Below are positions 1 to 4,808 of a stretch of DNA of 6,786 bases, piece by piece. Under the pieces are notes generated by a model. It was not told the DNA's origin. It ran no database searches and saw only the letters and a list, made by a program, of their open reading frames with translations. The stretch is taken from contig CALHAT010000010.1 of the NCBI GenBank assembly GCA_937934285.1, forward strand, positions 1-6,786. Direction: 5' to 3'. This DNA comes from Minisyncoccota bacterium (GTDB lineage Bacteria > Patescibacteriota > Minisyncoccia > UBA6257 > HR35). Each line of letters begins with the position of its first letter. Position 1 is the stretch's first letter. The position numbers and the translations under genes are program-made.

Positions 1-426
1 GCTGGAATTTTCCCGGAAAGTCCCTCGAAAACATCTAACATTATTATTAATAACAATTTAAAATATACTTATTTCGACGGTAGCGATTCTTTAGGAATAA
101 TTGCTCAGAAAAATATTAATGTTGGACTTAAAAGTGCTGATAATTTAGAAGTTGACGGAGCTTTGATAGCTCAAACAGGAAGAATTGGTAGGTATTATTA
201 TAGTTCGGAATGCGGTGAGGGTTACAAAAGAAACAAAATCAAAGTATTTGGTTCAATAATTTCAAGAAGGAGATATGGTTTTAGTTGGGTTTCAGGAAAT
301 GAGTGGGTCTCTGGCTATAATTTAAGAGAAATTGTTTATGATAACAATCTTCTTTATTATTATCCTCCTTATTTTCCGCGTGCCAGTGAATTTTACTCAA
401 CTCTTTTGTGGGAAATTGAAAAATAG
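1..426 (+). CDS. PilX-like pilus-associated protein, C-terminal part (5' truncated by the window)
   Basis: The frame is open from base 1 to the TAG at 424-426, giving 141 residues, so the true start lies upstream. An in-frame TTG at 163 is not a credible start because the residues before it continue the same protein pattern. Visible landmarks are an LGIIAQKNINVG stretch, then VDGALIAQTGRIGRYYY, a KIKVFGSIISRRRYGFSW segment, and near the end a YDNNLLYYYPPYFP motif followed by a terminal LLWEIEK. I recognise this series (alternating beta-strand-like segments, Tyr/Pro-rich motif, terminal Trp-Glu) from PilX-like or surface proteins encoded beside prepilins in Patescibacteria. The N-terminal methylation or membrane segment expected for such proteins would lie outside the window. 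The product is probably exported and pilus-associated. The prepilin gene starts 94 bp downstream on the same strand. The family link is from memory of the pattern, and the molecular role is not established. Confidence 0.72.
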   Translation, partial: AGIFPESPSKTSNIIINNNLKYTYFDGSDSLGIIAQKNINVGLKSADNLEVDGALIAQTGRIGRYYYSSECGEGYKRNKIKVFGSIISRRRYGFSWVSGNEWVSGYNLREIVYDNNLLYYYPPYFPRASEFYSTLLWEIEK

Positions 427-466
427 AGTTTTCCACAATTTTAAAATTTCCTAATAGTAAATTTTA

Positions 467-475
467 TGGTAAAAT
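467..475 (+). promoter_or_regulatory. Candidate extended -10 promoter for the prepilin gene
   Basis: TGGTAAAAT matches an extended -10 (TG, one base, then TAAAAT). With a 17-bp spacer the -35 would be TTTCCT at 447-452, which is a poor match, so this would depend on the TG extension. Transcription would start near 482, just at or inside the hairpin at 480-503, and about 40 nt before the ATG at 521. This is a prediction from motif only. Confidence 0.4.
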
Positions 476-479
476 AAAA

Positions 480-503
480 TTAATAAAGGTCATACTTTAT
501 TAA
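480..503. repeat. Perfect 9-bp inverted repeat between the PilX-like gene and the prepilin gene
   Basis: TTAATAAAG at 480-488 and CTTTATTAA at 495-503 are exact reverse complements around the 6-nt loop GTCATA. It lies right after the candidate -10 and 17 bp before the prepilin ATG. The stem is almost all A/T and is followed by AAAATTTTTATATT, so it could be a weak terminator for the upstream gene, an operator, or a 5'-leader hairpin of the prepilin mRNA. No Shine-Dalgarno sequence is visible between it and the start codon. Confidence 0.5.
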
Positions 504-520
504 AAATTTTTATATTAAAA

Positions 521-982
521 ATGAATAAAAAACATCAAGGTTTTACTCTTATTGAAATTCTTTTGGTCATAGGTATCATTGTCCTTTTAGCGGGAGCAAT
601 AATAGTCGCTATTAATCCTGGCCGTCAATTTGCTAAAGCTAGAAATACCCAAAGAGTTACTGATGTTAATGCAATTTTAAGTTCAATTGTTCAAGTTATG
701 ACAGATAATCAAGGAAGATGGAGTTGTTCCGGAAGCACTTATTACGCGACTTCTTTGCCGGTAACAACTGCAACTATTGTAACTATTACAGAAACAGACA
801 CAACTCAAATTAATCTTTCTTGTGTAACTCCTAATTATGTTCCTCGGGTTCCGATTGATCCGTCTCTGCCAACAGATTCTTCCAACACAGGGTATACTTT
901 AATTTATGCAACTTCAACTGGAAGAATAACTGTTTGTGCTCCTAATGCGGAATTAGGAGAAACAATTTGTACCCAAAGATAA
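521..982 (+). CDS. Type IV prepilin / type II secretion pseudopilin-like protein
   Basis: This 153-residue protein has the class III prepilin leader: a short basic MNKKHQG, then FTLIEI. The prepilin peptidase would cut after Gly7, and the mature protein would begin with methylated Phe and carry the conserved Glu at mature position 5 (residue 12). Residues 8-31 form the hydrophobic N-terminal helix used for membrane storage and fibre packing. The INPGRQFAKARNTQRVTDVNAIL stretch continues that helix and is typical of small Patescibacteria pilins. The globular part holds four cysteines (in the WSC, LSC, VCAP and ICTQR contexts), possibly two disulfides, and a PRVPIDP loop. The ATG at 521 is the only start that gives the right leader length. 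No good Shine-Dalgarno is seen. The gene converges on the small basic ORF of the opposite strand with 9 bp between the stops. Major versus minor pilin cannot be decided. Confidence 0.93.
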   Translation: MNKKHQGFTLIEILLVIGIIVLLAGAIIVAINPGRQFAKARNTQRVTDVNAILSSIVQVMTDNQGRWSCSGSTYYATSLPVTTATIVTITETDTTQINLSCVTPNYVPRVPIDPSLPTDSSNTGYTLIYATSTGRITVCAPNAELGETICTQR

Positions 983-991
983 AATAAAAAA

Positions 992-1111
992 TTAACTTCC
1001 TTTCTTTTTCTTTATTTTCTTAATACCAATATTTTGAACTTTTCCTTTTAATCGTGGTGGTTTTCTTGGTGGATAAAGTGTTTTCAATTTCATATTTTGT
1101 ATATTCTTCAT
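992..1111 (-). CDS. 39-residue highly basic protein, translationally coupled to the EF-Tu-domain-like gene
   Basis: On the - strand an ATG at 1111-1109 overlaps the TGA of the upstream gene (1110-1108) in the classic ATGA arrangement, and the frame runs to a TAA at 994-992. The product is 39 residues with 14 Lys/Arg and no Asp/Glu: it begins MKNIQNMKLKTLYPP, has a PPRKPPR proline-basic stretch, and ends in a lysine run (KKIKKKKGS). The composition suggests binding to RNA, DNA or ribosomes, but I do not recognise a family. An AAGGAG about 19 nt before the ATG lies inside the upstream coding sequence and is too far for normal initiation, so reinitiation after the upstream stop is more likely. 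An internal Met at residue 7 is an alternative start. The main evidence that it is real is the 4-nt overlap and the fact that it fills an otherwise empty gap of about 115 bp. Confidence 0.55.
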   Translation of the reverse strand: MKNIQNMKLKTLYPPRKPPRLKGKVQNIGIKKIKKKKGS

Positions 1112-1362
1112 ATTTCTTTATAAACTAAATCTCCTTCTTTGGTTTTACCTTGAACTTGGACAGCGACTTCTTGTCCATTTTTAGCTTTCAAAACTTTTTT
1201 TCTTTCTATTTCCATTGATTCAACTACTTGTTTAAATTTTTCCTCGCCATTTTTCTTTTTAATTATAATTACATCTCCAATTTTTAAATCATCTTCTAGT
1301 TCAATAACAGCAGCCGGTATATGTCCATAAAAATGTTTTACTCTACCAATTAGTTTTTCCAT
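1108..1362 (-). CDS. Small translation elongation factor-like protein (EF-Tu domain II-like beta-barrel)
   Basis: This 84-residue protein resembles a stand-alone beta-barrel like EF-Tu domain 2 or the C-terminal domain of U32 peptidases. Supporting segments in order are IGRVKHFYGHIPAAVIEL (residues 5-22), LKIGDVIIIKKKNGEEKFKQ (26-45), VESMEIERKKVLKAKNGQEVAVQV (47-70) and KEGDLVYK (75-82). The order 'L.GD...I....F.Q.V.SM.......A..G..V...V......GD.VY' is what such domains share. Small proteins of this kind are annotated 'translation elongation factor-like' in Patescibacteria and archaea. No GTPase domain is present, so it is not an elongation factor, and its cellular role is unknown. The ATG at 1362 has no convincing Shine-Dalgarno. 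The inverted octamer array begins 12 bp upstream of it, so the gene's 5' leader probably runs through that array. It overlaps the next small ORF by ATGA. Confidence 0.8.
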   Translation of the reverse strand: MEKLIGRVKHFYGHIPAAVIELEDDLKIGDVIIIKKKNGEEKFKQVVESMEIERKKVLKAKNGQEVAVQVQGKTKEGDLVYKEI

Positions 1363-1373
1363 CCCATTGATAG

Positions 1374-1489
1374 ATGCGGATCAACGCGGATTTATTTAAG
1401 ACACGGATACACGTAGCTATATTGAATAACACTGATTAACGAGGATAATAGAGAGAGGCGGATTTATAGAGACGCGGATAGACACGGAT
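1374..1489. repeat. Left arm of inverted octamer array (ACGCGGAT-type units)
   Basis: Copies and near-copies of ACGCGGAT occur at 1374 (ATGCGGAT), 1384 (exact), 1401 (ACACGGAT), 1429 (ACACTGAT), 1439 (ACGAGGAT), 1456 (AGGCGGAT), 1472 (exact) and 1482 (ACACGGAT). Spacing is less regular than in the right arm, but starts 1374/1384/1401 recur exactly 55 bp later at 1429/1439/1456. The units are the reverse complement of those at 1611-1734, so the two arms form one large imperfect inverted repeat. This is not a coding region: stops occur throughout. Confidence 0.85.
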
Positions 1490-1528
1490 TTAAAATGATG
1501 TTTGTCTATTTGGATAATCACGAAAGAT

Positions 1529-1537
1529 AGTATAACA
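1529..1537 (-). promoter_or_regulatory. Candidate extended -10 promoter in the centre of the repeat spacer
   Basis: Read on the - strand, these bases are TGTTATACT: an extended -10 (TG, T, TATACT). No good -35 is found 17-18 bp upstream. It sits in the roughly 70-bp stretch between the two arrays that lacks the octamer, and points at the EF-Tu-domain-like gene 160 bp away. If used, the leader of that mRNA would contain the whole left array. Confidence 0.35.
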
Positions 1538-1561
1538 AATATAAGTTTGGAGTTAGTAATT

Positions 1562-1603
1562 ACCTGAATGATTACCCGAATGAAGACCGAATGTTATCCG
1601 AAT
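1562..1603. repeat. Short tandem array of CCGAAT-type units
   Basis: Four related octamers follow one another at 11-12 bp intervals: ACCTGAAT (1562), ACCCGAAT (1574), GACCGAAT (1585) and ATCCGAAT (1596). They share the spacing of the ATCCGCGT array that begins at 1611 and end in a form (ATCCGAAT) intermediate to it, so they are probably a diverged or differently specified extension of the right arm. Confidence 0.7.
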
Positions 1604-1610
1604 AAAATTT

Positions 1611-1734
1611 ATCTGCGTTAATACACGTTATATCCGCGTATATCTGCGTTTTAATCCGCGCTTATCCGCGTTATATCTGCGTGAATCCGCGTCTTAATCC
1701 GCGTTCATCGCCGTTTTATCAACGTAATCCGCGG
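1611..1734. repeat. Right arm of inverted octamer array (ATCCGCGT-type units, 43-bp super-period)
   Basis: Twelve units matching ATCCGCGT or close variants (ATCTGCGT, ATACACGT, ATCGCCGT, ATCAACGT) start at 1611, 1621, 1632, 1642, 1654, 1664, 1675, 1685, 1697, 1707, 1718 and 1727. Intervals are 10, 11, 10, 12, 10, 11, 10, 12, 10, 11 and 9 bp, so four units plus linkers make a 43-bp block that occurs almost three times. The average interval is close to one DNA helical turn. The array ends 18 bp from the stop codon of the GAPDH gene. Unit spacing is far too short for a CRISPR array, and there is no open reading frame. Confidence 0.9.
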
Positions 1735-1752
1735 TATTAATTTTCGACCTTT

Positions 1753-2766
1753 TTAATGACTAAAAACCAAAATATGCTTTAAAAGCATTGCGCAATAACC
1801 CCATTCATTATCATACCAAGAGAAAACCTTAACTAAATCACCATCAACAACTTTAGTTAAAGTTAAATCAATTACTGCTCCGTAAGGTTCGCCAATAATA
1901 TCAGAAGAAACAACTGGTTCTTCAACAACTTTTATGACTTCGTTCCATCTTGGGATTTGTGCGGCTTCTTTAAAAATATTATTAATTTCTTCAACTGTTG
2001 TTGGTCTTTGAGTTATTAAAGTAATATCAGAAAGAGAAACGATAATCACTGGAACTCTTATAGAAATTCCGTCAAATTTTCCTTTCATTTCCGAAAGAAC
2101 CCTGGCAGTGGCTTCAGCAGCGCCAGTTGTTGACGGAATAATATTTTGAGCTCCAGCTCGACCACGACGCCAATCATGTCCTTTAACAACACTATCAACA
2201 ATTGTTTGAGTATTGGTATAAGAATGAATTGTTGTTAAAAGTGCTTTTTTAACTCCAATTGTTTCATTTAAAATAGCTATTACCGGATTAACTGAATTAG
2301 TTGTACAAGAAGCATTGGAGGTAATTAAACCTTGTTCACTTAAAGAATAAATTTTCCCTAAATCTTCAAGTCCAGGAGTAAAATGAGGAGTTATTTCATC
2401 TTTAGTTGGTGCAGTAATAACAACTCTTTTAGCTCCCGCAGTTAAATGATTTTTAGCTTTTTCAAATTCCGTAAAAACTCCAGATGATTCAACAACAATA
2501 TCAATATTTAAATCTTTCCAAGGAAGTTTAGTTGGATCAGTTTCTTTGAAAACTAAAACTTCTTTACCATCGACAATAAGTTTATTATCTTTTACTTCAA
2601 CGCTTTTATTATAACGACCGTAAGCAGTATCATATTTTAATAAATAAGCTAAATTTTGAATATCAGATAAATCATTAATAGCCACTATTTCAAGATTTGA
2701 ATGGCCAAAAGCTAAACGAAAAAAAATTCTTCCAATTCTTCCGAAACCATTGATAGCAATACGCAT
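1753..2766 (-). CDS. gap: Glyceraldehyde-3-phosphate dehydrogenase, type I (phosphorylating)
   Basis: This 337-residue protein is full length for the family. It converts glyceraldehyde-3-phosphate, NAD+ and phosphate to 1,3-bisphosphoglycerate in cytosolic glycolysis. The N-terminal Rossmann fold begins with the INGFGRIGR glycine motif (residues 5-13). Asp32 in AINDLSD is the residue that favours NAD+. The catalytic motif SNASCTTN places the active Cys at 154, and His181 in TTIHSYTNTQ is the general base partner. The anion-site loop contains STTGAA (212-217). Arg237 in the IRVPV strand, and SWYDNEWGY (316-324) near the C-terminus, are also present. The start is ATG at 2766, with MRIAINGFGRIGR as expected. 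No Shine-Dalgarno precedes it. The gene appears transcribed alone: the spacers on both sides are about 300 and 390 bp and rich in repeats. The family's second Cys four residues after the catalytic one is replaced by Val158-Asn-type sequence (NSVNP), a minor variation. Confidence 0.97.
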   Translation of the reverse strand: MRIAINGFGRIGRIFFRLAFGHSNLEIVAINDLSDIQNLAYLLKYDTAYGRYNKSVEVKDNKLIVDGKEVLVFKETDPTKLPWKDLNIDIVVESSGVFTEFEKAKNHLTAGAKRVVITAPTKDEITPHFTPGLEDLGKIYSLSEQGLITSNASCTTNSVNPVIAILNETIGVKKALLTTIHSYTNTQTIVDSVVKGHDWRRGRAGAQNIIPSTTGAAEATARVLSEMKGKFDGISIRVPVIIVSLSDITLITQRPTTVEEINNIFKEAAQIPRWNEVIKVVEEPVVSSDIIGEPYGAVIDLTLTKVVDGDLVKVFSWYDNEWGYCAMLLKHILVFSH

Positions 2767-2780
2767 TTTTGTTAGCTGTT

Positions 2781-2873
2781 AGTTCGCAGTTTGGTTTCTT
2801 GACGCGTCAGTTTAATTATTTATTGTTTCCCTCAGCTTTAAGCTCGCAGTTTCGGCTCGCTCAACGCGCCAGT
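2781..2873. repeat. Diverged direct repeat, two copies 60 bp apart, with a 10-bp palindrome
   Basis: The segment at 2781-2811 (AGTTCGCAGTTTGG, then ACGCGTCAGT) recurs at 2841-2873 (AGCTCGCAGTTTCGG, then ACGCGCCAGT) with two small gaps. The first copy contains the perfect palindrome TGACGCGTCA at 2800-2809, which is broken in the second copy. The first copy lies within 40 bp of the gap start codon, so an operator role is possible but unproven. Confidence 0.6.
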
Positions 2874-2951
2874 CCGGCCTTCGCTAACGCTTCTGCTCGG
2901 ACATTTTCCCACTGCCTATCCGAGTTTCACTCACCGAACTGCTCGCTAATC

Positions 2952-3040
2952 AATTTGTTCCCCGAAGCTCATTCCGGCGGAGGCGATTAAAAAAGTTGAA
3001 GGCTGTGTGGCTTTGGGGGATGAACTGAGGGGAACAAATT
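2952..3040. repeat. Long imperfect hairpin downstream of the restriction gene
   Basis: The outer stem is 12 perfect pairs, AATTTGTTCCCC (2952-2963) with GGGGAACAAATT (3029-3040). It continues after a 2x2 internal loop with AGCTCAT (2966-2972) against ATGAACT (3020-3026), which pairs fully on the - strand RNA if one G-U is allowed. The loop region is about 45 nt. In the - strand transcript leaving the restriction gene (stop at 3063) this would form soon after the coding end. No U-tract follows the second arm, so it is not a standard intrinsic terminator. mRNA 3'-end protection or an element arm are alternatives. Confidence 0.6.
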
Positions 3041-3062
3041 TTCCAACTAACAGTCTTTTAAA

Positions 3063-3827
3063 TTAACGACCTTTTAATTTTCTAATTGCTTTGCCATATA
3101 AAATAATTTTATTATTAAAATAACTAAATGGTTTAATTTTCTCTTTTAATAAAGAGGTAATTAAGTTTCTATCAAGCCAAAATTTAATTTCTCGATAATG
3201 TATCTCGCTATCATTTCTCATTTCAATTTCACCGTAAGTTTTTCCCTGTATTTTTAAAACCATCTTTTGATTATCTAATTGATTCTTACTTCTCGCTTTA
3301 GAATTTTCTACTGATATTAAATTAATCAAAATATCTAAAACATCTTTGTTATAAAAAACATGAAAAACATTATTATCTTTAATTACTAAAAAATCAACCT
3401 CACCACTATTAAACAAACCTTTATTTAATAATAATCGTAATTTATTTTTATTACTAAGCTTATTCTTAAGTACCGTCATAGGTCGTTGAAGTTGCATTTT
3501 ATAAATCAATTTATTTTTTAAATATTTCTCTCTTTGAACAGGAAAAGCTTGTATACAATCTAAAAATGTTTTACTTAAATTCACAGCTTTAAATTCAATA
3601 TCTTCTTTAAATCTTTTTTCTCCGTATAGAAATATCTGCCATTTCTTTTCGCCACTTTTAACAGAGTAACTATATCCTTCTGAATCAATAACATCTTTTT
3701 TAGCTCCCAGATCCTTTTTAAACTCTTTGCCTATCCCCAAAACTTCTGCAAATTCTCGAGCATCAGCATGACCACGTAATTTCACTTCTCGAGCTCTTTC
3801 TGAGCTCATAGCTTTCTTTTTAGGCAT
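3063..3827 (-). CDS. Putative type II restriction endonuclease, PD-(D/E)XK type
   Basis: This 254-residue protein has no signal peptide or membrane segment. It is rich in Lys, Asn and Ile. The N-terminal part has a helix-like HADAREFAEVLGI segment (residues 20-32), then KKDVIDSEGYSYSVKSGEKKWQIFLY (43-68). Here Asp45 or Asp48 followed by S-V-K at 55-57 fits the D-(x)n-(D/E/S)xK catalytic core of restriction nucleases. Later segments are GEVDFLVIKDNNVFHVFYN (142-160) and GEIEMRNDSEIHYREIKFW (199-217). Identification leans on context: its start overlaps the end of an adenine methyltransferase gene by 8 nt, in the usual methylase-then-nuclease order, which lets protection be made first. I do not recognise the recognition sequence. 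An alternative ATG at residue 7 exists. No control (C) protein gene is seen. Another nuclease role is possible, but an R-M partner is the simplest reading. Confidence 0.7.
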   Translation of the reverse strand: MPKKKAMSSERAREVKLRGHADAREFAEVLGIGKEFKKDLGAKKDVIDSEGYSYSVKSGEKKWQIFLYGEKRFKEDIEFKAVNLSKTFLDCIQAFPVQREKYLKNKLIYKMQLQRPMTVLKNKLSNKNKLRLLLNKGLFNSGEVDFLVIKDNNVFHVFYNKDVLDILINLISVENSKARSKNQLDNQKMVLKIQGKTYGEIEMRNDSEIHYREIKFWLDRNLITSLLKEKIKPFSYFNNKIILYGKAIRKLKGR

Positions 3828-4806
3828 ATTTTATTATTAATAACTCTTTAGTTTTTTTAATATGACTGCTATTTGTTTTTTTACGGTTTGCTCCAATTCG
3901 TTTTTCTCCTTGGCCCATTGTATAATGAGTTTCAAGCTCAATAATTCTACAATTCTTATACCATTTTCTAATAGTAGGAGCATCATTATAAGATAAAATA
4001 AAGCCTCCTTTATGATAATTTAACAAGATATCCCTTAAAAGTTCATGATTAAAACCTTCATGATGGATAGGGAAGTTTCTTTGAGGATAAAGTCCTTTGA
4101 AAACATTACTGTCAAGACCTAAATAATAAGGAGGGTCGCAATAAAGAAAATCATATCGAAATTTAGGAATTACTTTTTCAAATGATTCACAAAATACTTG
4201 TAAGTTGTTAATTTTAAAATTTTTCACTCTTTCAAGCATATTTTTATACATTTTTTTATTGGCATAAATACTCGACATCCAACCCAAAAATCCAGGACCG
4301 TAAGAAAGGTTATGATTAAAAAAATAATAAGCGGCTAACTTTAGCGGCGGTAATTTTTTTTCTCCAATCCAGTGTTTTTTAAGCTCTTCTTTTATTTTTT
4401 TGTAAGTCTCTTTGCCGGGATTTAATTTAGATAATATTTTATAAAGATTATAAGGTCTATTGATTTGAATTTGCCAATAATTTACTAAAATATCAAAAAT
4501 ATCAAAACCAATAGTTTCTATTTTTAATTCTTTCGCAACAGCAATTTCTACTGAACCACCACCAAAAAATGGTGAAATTAATCTTTTTGCATTATCAGGA
4601 AAATTTTCGATAATATAGCCAACTGCCCAACTTTTACCACCCGCATACCTTAAAGGAGAACCTAAATATCTTTTGTATTTTTTATTTTTCCCTCTAAGTT
4701 TATATAAGAAAATTTCTTTTAAGTTTAAATTTATCTGAAAAAGTTTTTTACCAGCAATTATATCTTCAATGGTAATATTTTTATTTTTCAATTTAGATAA
4801 ACTCAT
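3820..4806 (-). CDS. DNA adenine-N6 methyltransferase, D12 class (Dam-like), of a type II R-M system
   Basis: This 328-residue enzyme would transfer a methyl group from S-adenosylmethionine to the N6 of adenine in a specific DNA site. Motifs appear in the alpha (D12) order: motif X at SPLRYAGGKS (50-59), AdoMet-binding motif I at SPFFGGGSVEI (78-88), IGFDIF (99-104) with the acidic residue contacting AdoMet, a middle target-recognition region (about 115-215, with the FLGWMSSIY segment), and catalytic motif IV DPPY at 224-227. A further segment is GGFILSYND (267-275). About 48 residues precede motif X, longer than in Dam, with no other ATG in that stretch. The ATG at 4806 follows the rmuC stop by 2 nt. 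The end overlaps the nuclease gene by 8 nt. Methylation specificity cannot be read from sequence alone. Confidence 0.9.
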   Translation of the reverse strand: MSLSKLKNKNITIEDIIAGKKLFQINLNLKEIFLYKLRGKNKKYKRYLGSPLRYAGGKSWAVGYIIENFPDNAKRLISPFFGGGSVEIAVAKELKIETIGFDIFDILVNYWQIQINRPYNLYKILSKLNPGKETYKKIKEELKKHWIGEKKLPPLKLAAYYFFNHNLSYGPGFLGWMSSIYANKKMYKNMLERVKNFKINNLQVFCESFEKVIPKFRYDFLYCDPPYYLGLDSNVFKGLYPQRNFPIHHEGFNHELLRDILLNYHKGGFILSYNDAPTIRKWYKNCRIIELETHYTMGQGEKRIGANRKKTNSSHIKKTKELLIIKYA

Positions 4807-4808
4807 TT

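Larger units (their letters stand above)
2776..3053. repeat. Outer inverted repeats bounding the GC-richer spacer
   Basis: CTGTTAGTT at 2776-2784 is the exact reverse complement of AACTAACAG at 3045-3053. A second inner pair, TATTGTTTCCCTCAG at 2821-2835 and the complement of 3026-3040, matches at about 12 of 15 positions. The layout resembles a small element with imperfect ends. No target-site duplication is evident. Confidence 0.45.
2767..3062. other. GC-richer, repeat-containing spacer between the restriction gene and gap
   Basis: This gene-free stretch of 296 bp is visibly richer in G+C than its neighbours, especially 2841-2985. It is dense in related short words such as GCTCGC, TCGCTAACGC and TCGCAGTTT. 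It holds a 34-bp direct repeat, a 10-bp palindrome, a long inverted repeat and short outer inverted repeats, listed separately. A + strand frame across it (2769-2990) has only a TTG start and low-complexity Ser/Ala/Arg content, and I do not regard it as a gene. The promoter of gap should lie in the part nearest 2766, where an AT-rich run (2811-2826) is the best place for a -10, but no clear hexamers stand out. Confidence 0.7.

Noticed and set aside
163..426. TTG at 163 as the start of a separate 87-residue protein
   Set aside because: The frame is open back to base 1 and the upstream residues fit the same PilX-like pattern, so this is the end of a longer gene.
983..1010. Bidirectional terminator between the converging prepilin and small-ORF genes
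   Set aside because: The 9 bp between the stops and the surrounding A/T-rich sequence show no inverted repeat of useful length.
1374..1734. CRISPR array
   Set aside because: Units are 8 bp at 10-12 bp intervals, there are no spacers of about 30 bp, and the units are inverted between the arms. No cas gene is nearby.
1594..1734. DnaA boxes / replication origin
   Set aside because: Words such as TTATCCGCG match TTATCCACA at about 7 of 9 positions, but the conserved part of the repeat is the CCGCGT end, which DnaA boxes lack. No dnaA, dnaN or parA gene is present in the window. An iteron-like role is not excluded.
1363..1752. Coding remnant within the octamer array
   Set aside because: All six frames are cut often by stops. 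The short MNAD-like frames created by ATGAACGCGGAT end at once, so nothing supports a gene or pseudogene.
2769..2990. A 73-codon open frame on the + strand in the GC-rich spacer
   Set aside because: It begins with TTG, has no ribosome-binding site, encodes low-complexity Ser/Ala/Arg/Leu sequence reflecting the repeated GCTCGC-like words, and runs across a repeat and half a hairpin. It is most likely a GC-driven chance frame.
2980..3062. Intrinsic terminator after the restriction gene
   Set aside because: A T-run on the - strand at about 2988-2993 lies inside the loop of the long hairpin and is not directly preceded by a GC stem, and no T-run follows the full hairpin.
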